From: JAIVJZ01 sp035645695
GTDB lineage: Bacteria; Acidobacteriota; Blastocatellia; Pyrinomonadales; Pyrinomonadaceae
DNA: 64,000 bases
Assembly (NCBI GenBank): GCA_035645695.1
Contig: DASQMC010000012.1
Span: 38,439 to 102,438 of the forward strand
Reading direction: 5' to 3'
The position numbers and the translations under genes were made by a program. Positions within the stretch are counted from its first letter, which is position 1, and each line of letters starts with the position of its first letter. Below, piece after piece: positions 51,848 to 59,718 of this stretch. The notes beneath the pieces were generated by a model. That model was not told where the DNA came from. It did no database searches and saw only the letters and a program-made list of their open reading frames with translations.

Positions 51848-51917
51848 GAGTGGACGGCCTCTCACGAGGTAATGGGCTAACAGTAAACAGAACGATTCAA
51901 AACCGGCGACTATCCAT

Positions 51918-52769
51918 TCACAAATTCGCGCCGCAATACTTGCAGCAGAGCGCGTCCGGATCATGCCCCTCTGCCGCGCACGCGGGGCATGATTGAGTGG
52001 AGACGTTTTGTTGCCGCGCGGCGTGCGCGAGTTCGACCGAGACGATGCCGGTCGGGACGGCGATGATGCCGTAGCCGATGATCATCACCAGAGAGGCGAG
52101 CATTTGGCCGAGCGGCGTGCGCGGCGAGAGGTCGCCGTAGCCGACGGTCGTCAGAGTCACGACCGCCCAGTAGATGCTGATAGGGATGCTCGTGAACCCG
52201 TGTTCTTCGCCTTCAACCGCGTACATCAGCGCGCCGATGATGATGACGAGCAGCACCACGACGGAGAGAAAGACGCTGATCTTGCGTTGGCTCGCGCGCA
52301 GAGCGCGCCTGAGCGTGTTGGCCTCCGTGATGTACTCGGCGAGTTTCAGCAGGCGGAAGATGCGGAGCAGGCGCAGTATGCGAATCACGAGCAGGTATTG
52401 GCTGCCCGGCACGAGGATGCTGAGATAGGTCGGAATGATGGCGAGCAGATCGACGACGCCGAAGAAGCTCGTCGCGTAGCGCAGGGGACGGCGCACGCTC
52501 AACAAACGCAGCACGTATTCGACGGTGAAGAGCAGTGTGAACAGCCATTCGAGTGCGTAAAGCAGGTCTCCGTATTGCTCTCTGACGTGGCGGACGCTTT
52601 CCAGAATAACCGTGGCGACGCTGAGCAGGATCAACCAGATGAGCGTGAAGTCAAAAAGGCGACCGGCGCGCGTATCCGCCTCGAAAATGATTTCGTGCAA
52701 ACGCGCACGCCGCCCGGAGGAAGCGGGAACTTCCGTCGCCTTGACTCTTTCCTGCGCCTCTTTCTTCAT
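51918..52769 (-). CDS. Voltage-gated-type potassium channel with C-terminal zinc ribbon
   Basis: A 283-aa six-helix channel subunit. S1-S4 are at about 40-160 with an arginine-rich S4 (IRILRLLRIFRLLKL). The pore loop carries the K+ selectivity filter TTVGYGD (about 218-224), then S6 (MLASLVMIIGYGIIAVPTGIVS). Instead of a cytoplasmic nucleotide-binding domain, it ends in a short four-cysteine zinc ribbon (CPAC ... CCKYCG, last about 25 residues). The gene converges on the KefB-type gene. Confidence 0.92.
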   Translation of the reverse strand: MKKEAQERVKATEVPASSGRRARLHEIIFEADTRAGRLFDFTLIWLILLSVATVILESVRHVREQYGDLLYALEWLFTLLFTVEYVLRLLSVRRPLRYATSFFGVVDLLAIIPTYLSILVPGSQYLLVIRILRLLRIFRLLKLAEYITEANTLRRALRASQRKISVFLSVVVLLVIIIGALMYAVEGEEHGFTSIPISIYWAVVTLTTVGYGDLSPRTPLGQMLASLVMIIGYGIIAVPTGIVSVELAHAARQQNVSTQSCPACAAEGHDPDALCCKYCGANL

Positions 52770-52924
52770 GCTCCATTCATAGCTTATCTTTCACCCGCAT
52801 GTCGAGTTGGTGATTTGGTGATAAAAAACAGTTGTAGACCTCGTGCGCGCCGCTGTTGACGGCGGGCGCGTGTGCGGCACGTGCGGAATTGGGGCGTTTT
52901 TGTTACTTTGACTGGAAGACTATT

Positions 52925-54136
52925 ATGGCCGTTATCCAAAGAAGATTATCGAAGTCCTTCAAGCGGTTCTTCGATTCCGAGAAATCGAGCGGCATCCTGC
53001 TGATTATCTGCACGGCCGTCTCGCTCCTGCTCGCCAATTCAATGTTCGGCGAAAACTACCTGAGCATCTGGCATGTGTATCTCGGCGGCCTGAGCGTCGA
53101 GCACTGGGTCAACGACGCGCTGATGGCCGTCTTCTTTCTGTTCATCGGCCTCGAACTCGAACGCGAACTGTATAACGGCGAACTCTCGAATTTCAGAAAT
53201 GCGCTGCTTCCCATCTTCGCGGCGGCGGGCGGTATTGTCCTGCCGGCATCGATCCATCTCTTTTTGAATGCGGGAACGCAGACGCAGGCCGGGATCGGCA
53301 TTCCGATGGCGACCGACATCGCCTTTGCTCTCGGCGTGCTCGCGCTGCTGGGCAGCCGTGTTCCGGCTTCGCTGAAAGTGTTTCTGACCGCGCTCGCCGT
53401 GATGGACGACCTCGGCGCGATCATCGTCATCGCCATTTTCTACACGGCGGAACTCTCGGTCGCATACTTAATCGGCGCGCTCGCGGTGTTCGTGTTGCTC
53501 GTCTCAATCAATCGTCTGTTACGGGTGATGAGTTTAATCCCGTACCTTCTCGGCGGGGCGCTGATGTGGTTCCTGATGCTCAAGTCCGGCGTTCATGCGA
53601 CGATTGCCGGGGTGCTGCTGGCCTTCGCGATTCCGTTCTCCGCTAAAGAAGACGACGTTGAATCGCCCTCGCATAGACTCGAACATTTGCTGCACCGGCC
53701 GGTCGCCTTCGTCATCCTGCCTATCTTCGCGCTGGCGAATACGGGTATCGTCGTCGGCACCGGGTGGGCGCAAAACTTAACGGGCGCGAATAGTATGGGC
53801 ATCATCGGCGGGCTGGTCTTGGGCAAGCCGATAGGGATTACGCTGTTGAGTTTCGTCGCCGTCTCAATCGGTATTTGCCGCCTTCCGCTCGACCTGAAAT
53901 GGCGGCACGTGTTCGGCGCGGGGCTGCTCGGCGGCATCGGTTTTACGATGTCTATTTTCATCACGAATCTGGCTTTCGTCGGGGACGCGGAGACGATCAA
54001 CGCCTCGAAGATGGCGATCCTGCTGGCCTCTTTGACGGCCGGGACAATCGGCTTCGTGTGGCTCAAACTGCTCGGCCAGCCCGCTGCGTCGGACGTGGAC
54101 ATGGACACGATGGATTTCGCAGCGACTGATACATAG
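52925..54136 (+). CDS. nhaA: Na+/H+ antiporter NhaA
   Basis: Inner-membrane antiporter that exports Na+ in exchange for protons and is most active at alkaline pH; about 403 aa. The ion-binding aspartates are D161 and D162 in AVMDDLGAI, equivalent to D163/D164 of E. coli. Other conserved parts: FFLFIGLELERELYNGEL, PMATDIAFALGVLALLG, and GAGLLGGIGFTMSIFI near the end. ATG 52925 gives the family-typical start; an upstream extension has no support. Confidence 0.96.
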   Translation: MAVIQRRLSKSFKRFFDSEKSSGILLIICTAVSLLLANSMFGENYLSIWHVYLGGLSVEHWVNDALMAVFFLFIGLELERELYNGELSNFRNALLPIFAAAGGIVLPASIHLFLNAGTQTQAGIGIPMATDIAFALGVLALLGSRVPASLKVFLTALAVMDDLGAIIVIAIFYTAELSVAYLIGALAVFVLLVSINRLLRVMSLIPYLLGGALMWFLMLKSGVHATIAGVLLAFAIPFSAKEDDVESPSHRLEHLLHRPVAFVILPIFALANTGIVVGTGWAQNLTGANSMGIIGGLVLGKPIGITLLSFVAVSIGICRLPLDLKWRHVFGAGLLGGIGFTMSIFITNLAFVGDAETINASKMAILLASLTAGTIGFVWLKLLGQPAASDVDMDTMDFAATDT

Positions 54137-54195
54137 GCATGTTGTAAGTCTGATCAGTATCCCGGTTTTGTTAAAGCGTTCTGGAAACGAAAAAG

Positions 54196-55395
54196 ATGAA
54201 CATCGTCAGCGCGCAGTTCAAGGCGAACCCGTTTCCCGTTCTCGCGCGCTTGCGCTCGGAAGAACCCATCCACCGCACCACCCTGCCGGATAAAGCCAAA
54301 ACTCCCGTGTGGCTGGTCACACGTTATGAGGATGTCAACGCGCTGCTGAAAGACGAACGCTTCCCGAAGAACCGCCGCAGTGCGCTGACGCCCGAACAGA
54401 TTCGCAAACTGCCGTGGGTGCCGCCGATGTTCCGCCCGCTCGAACGTAACATGCTCGACCTCGACGGGCATGATCACACGCGCCTGCGCGCGCTCGTGCA
54501 TAAAGGGTTCACGCCCCGTCTCGTCGAACGAATGAGGACGCGAGTGCAAACGTTGGCGGACGAACTGCTGGAGGGCGTCGCGCGGCGCGGCGAGATGGAT
54601 TTGATCAACGATTACGCGCTGCCTCTGCCGATGACGATCATCACCGAAATACTCGGCGTGCCCACGGGCGACCAGCATAAATTCCATAAGTGGTCGAAGG
54701 CGGTCGTGGCGCTTTCGTCGCCTAATCCCACGGTCAGAGTCCTCCCCGCGATCTGGATGTTTATTCGTTACCTGCGCCGCTTCTTCAAAGTGCGGCGACG
54801 AGACCCGCGCGACGATCTGGCGAGCGCACTTATTCAGGCGGAAGAGGCCGGCGACAAGTTGAGTGAAGACGAGTTGCTGGCGATGGTCTTTCTACTGCTT
54901 ATCGCGGGACACGAAACGACCGTCAACCTGATCGGCAGCGGGACACTGGCGCTCCTGGAGCATCCTGAGCAGATGGAGAAGCTGCGCCGCGAGCCGTCGC
55001 TGATTAAATCGGCCGTCGAGGAGTTGCTGCGCTACACAGCGCCGGTCTTCATGTCCACCGAACGCTACGCCCGCGAGGACGTGACCATTCATGGCGTAAC
55101 CATCCCACGCGGGGAGATGACATTCGGGGTAATCGGGTCGGCGAACCGTGACGAGACGGTATTCGAGAATGCGAACGCGCTGGACATCACGCGCGAACCG
55201 AACAAGCACCTGTCGTTCGGCCAGGGAATACACTTCTGCCTCGGCGCGCCACTGGCGCGCATGGAGGCTCAGATCGCCGTCAACACTCTGCTCAGCCGTA
55301 TGCCGGACTTGCGTCTGAAAGTCTCAACGGAACACTTGCGCTGGCGACCGAGTATGATCTTGCGCGGCCTCGACTCGCTCCCGGTTCTGTTTTAA
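54196..55395 (+). CDS. Cytochrome P450 (bacterial soluble type)
   Basis: A 399-aa cytoplasmic heme monooxygenase. The heme-binding loop is FGQGIHFCLGAPLAR with C348; the I-helix oxygen motif is AGHETT (about 240-245); the K-helix ExxR is EELLR; and the C-helix HTRLR is present. The sequence is like CYP107/CYP109-type enzymes. It starts 60 bases after nhaA; no redox partner or biosynthetic cluster is near, so the substrate is unknown. Confidence 0.95.
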   Translation: MNIVSAQFKANPFPVLARLRSEEPIHRTTLPDKAKTPVWLVTRYEDVNALLKDERFPKNRRSALTPEQIRKLPWVPPMFRPLERNMLDLDGHDHTRLRALVHKGFTPRLVERMRTRVQTLADELLEGVARRGEMDLINDYALPLPMTIITEILGVPTGDQHKFHKWSKAVVALSSPNPTVRVLPAIWMFIRYLRRFFKVRRRDPRDDLASALIQAEEAGDKLSEDELLAMVFLLLIAGHETTVNLIGSGTLALLEHPEQMEKLRREPSLIKSAVEELLRYTAPVFMSTERYAREDVTIHGVTIPRGEMTFGVIGSANRDETVFENANALDITREPNKHLSFGQGIHFCLGAPLARMEAQIAVNTLLSRMPDLRLKVSTEHLRWRPSMILRGLDSLPVLF

Positions 55396-55678
55396 GGCAT
55401 CTCGTGGCCTTGCTGTTTAGCTCCCGTTGACGGCGGCTCTATAAACAACCGGGTCGGATACGACAGCGGAAGGATTCAGAGATACTTCCATCCCGAACGG
55501 CTCTCGACCGAAGTTTGTGATGAGCTTCAAAACGCGATTGTTCTTCATTCTGTTGACGGCCGGGTCGTCGCGCGGCTCTCATTCGCGAGCCGCCGTGCTT
55601 GATGCGATTCGCAGCGGCATCGCCCGGTCGATTCCGGCGTTCGACGGCTTCTTGAACCGCGGCTTTATCTAATTGAAC

Positions 55679-56392
55679 ATGAACTTAGCAATCTTCGATA
55701 TTGACGGCACTTTAACCGAAACCGACCGTGTTGACGACATCTGTTTCGTGCAGGCTTTAGCTGACTCTCACTCAATTACCGGGGTGAGCACGGATTGGGC
55801 CGGATACCCGCACACGACTGATTCCGCCATCATGTTTCATCTTTTCCAGGAGAAGTACAACCGTGCTCCTGTTGAAGCGGAGTTGCTAAAGTTCAAAAGT
55901 TGTTTCGCAAGTCTCTTGCAAAGTTACCGGGGCAAAGATTCTTCGCTCTTTGCCGAGATTGTCGGCGCTTCATTAATGTTGGGGCTATTGAATCAGGAGC
56001 CGGAATGGAGAGTTGCCATAGCTTCGGGCGGCTGGCGCGTTTCCGCCGCGTTTAAGTTGAAGGTGGCAGGGATCGAGGTAGATGATTTTCCAGCCGCGTT
56101 TGCCGATGACGGTTTTTCGAGAGAGGAGATTCTGCAATCGGCAGTGTCGAGAGCACAGGCGCGCTATCAGCAGCGCCATTTTGCGAGGGTCGTCAGTATT
56201 GGCGATGGTCTGTGGGATGTTCGCACGGCGCGGAATCTCAAGTTTCCGTTCGTGGGTATTGGTCGCGGGGAGAGAGAGATAAAGTTGCGGCGAGCGGGCG
56301 CGACTCACGTGATAGAAAATTTCGCTGATTACAATCAAGTGCTTCGATGTTTGGTGGAGGCAGGTGTTCCGAAAGCAGAAGGCGCGTTATGA
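55679..56392 (+). CDS. HAD-superfamily hydrolase
   Basis: A 237-aa phosphatase-like protein. Motif I is FDIDGTLTET with the nucleophile Asp, motif II ASGGWR, and motif IV SIGDGLWDVRTA. The cap lies between about 20 and 110. Substrate unknown. The TTG two codons earlier is an alternative start. Its base composition is lower in G+C than the flanking nhaA and P450 genes. It is followed by a short repeat that recurs after the next gene, suggesting a mobile cassette. Confidence 0.88.
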   Translation: MNLAIFDIDGTLTETDRVDDICFVQALADSHSITGVSTDWAGYPHTTDSAIMFHLFQEKYNRAPVEAELLKFKSCFASLLQSYRGKDSSLFAEIVGASLMLGLLNQEPEWRVAIASGGWRVSAAFKLKVAGIEVDDFPAAFADDGFSREEILQSAVSRAQARYQQRHFARVVSIGDGLWDVRTARNLKFPFVGIGRGEREIKLRRAGATHVIENFADYNQVLRCLVEAGVPKAEGAL

Positions 56393-56397
56393 GCGGA

Positions 56398-56438
56398 CGC
56401 GCCGCCCGACAACGGCATTCGCCCGACCGCGAATAGCG
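56398..56438. repeat. Short repeat A following the HAD gene
   Basis: About 40 bases (CGCGCCG...ACAACGGCA...CCCGA.CGCGAA.TAGC) starting a few bases after the HAD stop codon and closely matched by 56966-57004, which follows the GNAT gene in the same position. Confidence 0.6.
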
Positions 56439-56535
56439 CGGCTTTCATCCGCAAGACTTGAAGGCTTGTTCAATTGTGTGCGCGTCGGCTGACGGCGGGC
56501 TTTAGTCCCTTCGCTTATGATTCGTAGGAGTGACA

Positions 56536-56964
56536 GTGATTATTCGTGAAGCAACTCGGAGCGATATTCCCGGCTTGGTGGCCGTTCGGGGCGCGGTCAA
56601 AGAGAACATCCTGACGAGTGACATCCCTCCGGAGCGGATCGCCGCCGGGCTGGAGTGGCGCGGCAGGGGTTGGGTAGCCGAGTATGAGGGGCGGGTCGTG
56701 GGCTTCAGCATGGCCGACCGCGAGGAGTCTATGATTTGGGCGCTGTTCCTGCTGCCCGAGTGGGAAAAGCAGGGGCTGGGCAGAGCATTACTGGGGCGTG
56801 CTGTCGAATGGCTGTGGAGTGAAGGGTGCGGGCGCATCTGGCTGACGACGGAGCCGGGGAGTCGCGCAGAAGGGTTCTACGCGCATTTGGGCTGGACTCA
56901 ATCGGGCGTAACGGAGAAGGGCGAAGTCCGCTTTGAATTACAGCGCCCGCCGGTAACTCCGTAG
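56536..56964 (+). CDS. GNAT-family N-acetyltransferase
   Basis: A 142-aa acetyltransferase. The acetyl-CoA site is LPEWEKQGLGRALLGRAVEW (about 76-95), after the beta-4 strand SMIWALFLLP, and the C-terminal GFYAHLGWTQSG is typical. GTG 56536 is five bases after TAGGAG; a GTG two codons upstream overlaps that site and is less likely. Substrate unknown; nearest matches by feel are small-molecule or drug acetyltransferases. It is flanked by two copies of a short repeat. Confidence 0.88.
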   Translation: MIIREATRSDIPGLVAVRGAVKENILTSDIPPERIAAGLEWRGRGWVAEYEGRVVGFSMADREESMIWALFLLPEWEKQGLGRALLGRAVEWLWSEGCGRIWLTTEPGSRAEGFYAHLGWTQSGVTEKGEVRFELQRPPVTP

Positions 56965-56965
56965 G

Positions 56966-57004
56966 CCGCGCCGAACAACGGCACGCACCCGAACGCGAAA
57001 TAGC
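56966..57004. repeat. Short repeat B following the GNAT gene
   Basis: Begins two bases after the GNAT stop codon and matches repeat A over most of its length (CGCGCCG, ACAACGGCA, CCCGA, CGCGAA, ATAGC). The likeness to the recombination sites of gene cassettes is noted but no core sites could be confirmed. Confidence 0.6.
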
Positions 57005-57082
57005 CAGGGATGGCCGCCTGAGAATGAGGCGCTCGCGACTCTCTACGCTCCACAATAATTTTTGCAACATTGCCTTATCCGC

Positions 57083-59101
57083 TCAAGGCTGAAGGTCGAG
57101 TCGTTGCATCAGTTCGGCGTAACGTGCGTCTGACCTGAGCGGGTCGAAGGTCGGATCGAGGTTGAGAAAATAGATCTGCCAGTTGAGCCGGTCGGCGCAT
57201 CGGTTGAGCCACTCGAATGCCTCGTTCTTTTCGCCGAGTCGCACATAAGCGTCGGCGAAGAGGATCGTATAATCCTCATCCGCGTCCCTCTTCATTATCT
57301 CTATCTCTTTGCGCCAGAGACCTTGCGCGCCCTGTGCGTGGAGGGCGTCGCTCAGTTCGGCTTCAATGCGCGCTCCTTTCAGCGCGTCGGATTTGGATAG
57401 AATCGTCGCCAACGGAGGGATCGCCTCTTCATACTTCCCGGCCTGCGCGTAGCTCGCGTAAAGGTAGTAGTTTAGCTGACGGGTCTCGAAATTCTGGTCA
57501 AGCTCCCGCGTCTTGCGGAACTGCCTGGCTGCTCCATCATAGCGGCGCGCGTGGAATAGAACTTCTCCCAGATTCATGTTGACGGGGAGCGAGAGCGGGT
57601 CGAGATTATGCGCCTTTTCCGCCTCCGGCACGGCTTCCTCGATCCTCTTGCGGCGCAGCAAAAATCTACTGTGCCAGAAACGTGCCGTCGGGTAATTCGG
57701 GTTGAGTTCGGTTGCTCGCAGGTACTCTCGCTCGGCGTCTGCCCGGTGCCCGCTGAACTCCTCCACCCTAGCCAACGAGGCGTGCGGTTCGGCAAGTGAT
57801 TCGTTTAATTTGATCGCGGTAGTCGCAGCCGCTCGGGCCTCATCACGAGCCATCTGAGCCGGAAGGGCATTTCTTAAACCGAGCAGCAGGTATGAATCGG
57901 CCTGACCGGCGTATGCGAGGGCAAAGTTCCGGTCTTTCTCCGCGGCCCGCTTGAAGTAATCGAGTCCCGTCTTCAATCCCTCCACGCTCCTCTTGTTCCA
58001 GAAGTAACGTCCCCTCAGGTAAAGCTCGTAAGCTTCGCCGTTCGTCGCGTCTATCTTCGTCAGGCGTTCCCTGTCCTCGCCGCTCAACTTCCACGCCAGC
58101 GTTTCGGCCACCCTGCCGGAGACGGAGTCCTGCACCGCTAAAATGTCGCCGGTCTCCTCGTCGAACGCGCCCGCCCACAGCACCGCGCCGTCGCGCGCCC
58201 GCACGAGTTGCACGGACAGGCGGACGCGCTTGCCGACCTTTTGCACTTTCCCGTCGAGCAATACCTCCACGTCGAGTTCGTTGCCAATGTCCCGTATGTT
58301 TCTCTCCCCGTCGGTATATCTAAGGATTGAGCCGGTCGGCCGCACGACGATACCTTTAATGCTGCCGAGCCGCGTGATGAGCGCATCCGTCATGCCAAGT
58401 TCGAGCGCCGGGTCTGCGTGGTCGGAGACCAACGGCTTGAAGGGCAAGATGGCGAGCGACCTGAGCGGCATCCCCGGAGCCACGCCGGCCTTCTCGCTCC
58501 GACCGCTCGTGATGTAAAACGCGAGGGCGACGCAGCAAAATAAGATGACGAGGGACGAGGCGAGGAAAATTGATTTGGGGTGCAGCGTGCGCGGCTCGGA
58601 AACAGGATGCGGAAGGGCAGGCACAAGTCCGGCGGTAGCCTCGGGCGGAGTTTCCTGTCGATCCGCAGTGCCTTTCGCCTCATTCGCGTCTATCTCATCG
58701 ACGACGATGTGCGTGCTGATGCGCTCGGCGACGATATTTGTCTCCACCACCTCGCGCACGTCCGCAACGAAGCGGTAGCCCTTACTGGGCACGGTGCTGA
58801 TGAAGCGCGGGGCGCCTTTGTCATCGCCGAGTGCCCGCCTGAGCGTCGAGATGTTAGCCGTCACACGGTGATGCTCGACGCTGGTGCCCGGCCAGACTTC
58901 GTCCAAAAACTTGTCACGCTCGATCAAATCCTGAGATTGCCTGACGAGCGAGAGCAGCACGTCGAAGACTTTCTGCTGTAACGGCACCTCCTCCCACTCT
59001 CGCCCCGCCTCTCCATTTTCTACGGCACGCAACAGACGGCGACCGGCCTCATCCAGACGGAATTCGCCGAACTCGTAGAAGTGCTTCGGTTTATCGTTCA
59101 T
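57083..59101 (-). CDS. Winged-helix/transmembrane/TPR transcriptional regulator (CadC-like)
   Basis: A 672-aa protein with four parts. A winged-helix DNA-binding domain of the OmpR/PhoB type lies at about 8-112 (GEFRLDEAGRRLL, VFDVLLSLV, VTANISTLRRALGDD, STVPSKGYRFVADV). One transmembrane helix follows at about 178-198 (SIFLASSLVILFCCVALAFYI). A periplasmic domain of FlgO/TolB-N-like type comes next (SLAILPFKPL, MTDALITRLGSI, about 215-350). It ends in a series of about seven TPR units (AYELYLRGRYFWNKR to the end). This is a one-component membrane-bound regulator; such proteins are abundant in Acidobacteriota. The target genes are unknown, perhaps the secreted proteins transcribed away from it. 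Confidence 0.92.
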   Translation of the reverse strand: MNDKPKHFYEFGEFRLDEAGRRLLRAVENGEAGREWEEVPLQQKVFDVLLSLVRQSQDLIERDKFLDEVWPGTSVEHHRVTANISTLRRALGDDKGAPRFISTVPSKGYRFVADVREVVETNIVAERISTHIVVDEIDANEAKGTADRQETPPEATAGLVPALPHPVSEPRTLHPKSIFLASSLVILFCCVALAFYITSGRSEKAGVAPGMPLRSLAILPFKPLVSDHADPALELGMTDALITRLGSIKGIVVRPTGSILRYTDGERNIRDIGNELDVEVLLDGKVQKVGKRVRLSVQLVRARDGAVLWAGAFDEETGDILAVQDSVSGRVAETLAWKLSGEDRERLTKIDATNGEAYELYLRGRYFWNKRSVEGLKTGLDYFKRAAEKDRNFALAYAGQADSYLLLGLRNALPAQMARDEARAAATTAIKLNESLAEPHASLARVEEFSGHRADAEREYLRATELNPNYPTARFWHSRFLLRRKRIEEAVPEAEKAHNLDPLSLPVNMNLGEVLFHARRYDGAARQFRKTRELDQNFETRQLNYYLYASYAQAGKYEEAIPPLATILSKSDALKGARIEAELSDALHAQGAQGLWRKEIEIMKRDADEDYTILFADAYVRLGEKNEAFEWLNRCADRLNWQIYFLNLDPTFDPLRSDARYAELMQRLDLQP

Positions 59102-59335
59102 GGCGCGACCCCGATACGACGGCAGAGAAGTTTCGGAGAATAAACGGAGAATTCCCGGAGGACTTCTCCGGTGCGTCGGGAGTAGTGTCGGCGAAAGTGT
59201 GCGTCAGTAATTCGAACCGGGGGATGGATTTGCGACCTGCGCAGCGGATTTTAACTCAGCCGGAATAGGCGAGGCAATCGAGACCGTCGCCGGCTACCAA
59301 CTTTCACCAGCCCGCACGAAAGGCGTACCGAAAGA

Positions 59336-59659
59336 TTGAAACGAAGAATCGAGATCACGGTCGAGATGGAACGCGTGACGCTTACTAACCGCCACGACGT
59401 GTCCCTCACGACCTGGTGCGAGTTATGCGGCGCCCGCTCGACGCATGCGACTCCGGACGAGGCCGCACGCCAGGCGGGCGTCACGCCGCGCGCCGTCTAT
59501 CGCTGCCTCGAAGCCGGGTCGCTCCACTTCACGGAGGCGTCGGGCGAGTCGATACTCGTCTGCCTCAAGTCGCTGGCCGCGCTTCTCGGCGACCGGCCGC
59601 GCCGGGCGGCGGACGGCGCCGAAGACGCATTAACGAGCCCCGACAACGAGGACGGCTAA
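59336..59659 (+). CDS. Small helix-turn-helix protein with CxxC
   Basis: A 107-aa protein. CELC at residues 28-31 could bind zinc. It is followed by a helix-turn-helix like that of MerR/excisionase proteins (TPDEAARQAGVTPRAVYRCLEAGSL, about 39-63) and an acidic tail. The start is uncertain: TTG 59336, or ATG 59366. It lies 59 bases before a large secreted-protein gene and may regulate it. Confidence 0.7.
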   Translation: MKRRIEITVEMERVTLTNRHDVSLTTWCELCGARSTHATPDEAARQAGVTPRAVYRCLEAGSLHFTEASGESILVCLKSLAALLGDRPRRAADGAEDALTSPDNEDG

Positions 59660-59718
59660 CGGGCAAGCTCAACGGCCTGGTCTTGCACTTTGCCCTGAGA
59701 TGCCCTCAAGGAGAACTT

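Noticed and set aside
55396..55678. Possible small coding region reading VGYDSGRIQRYFHPERLSTE before the HAD gene
   Set aside because: The peptide looks plausible but no start codon or ribosome-binding site is present and no family is recognised; possibly a remnant.
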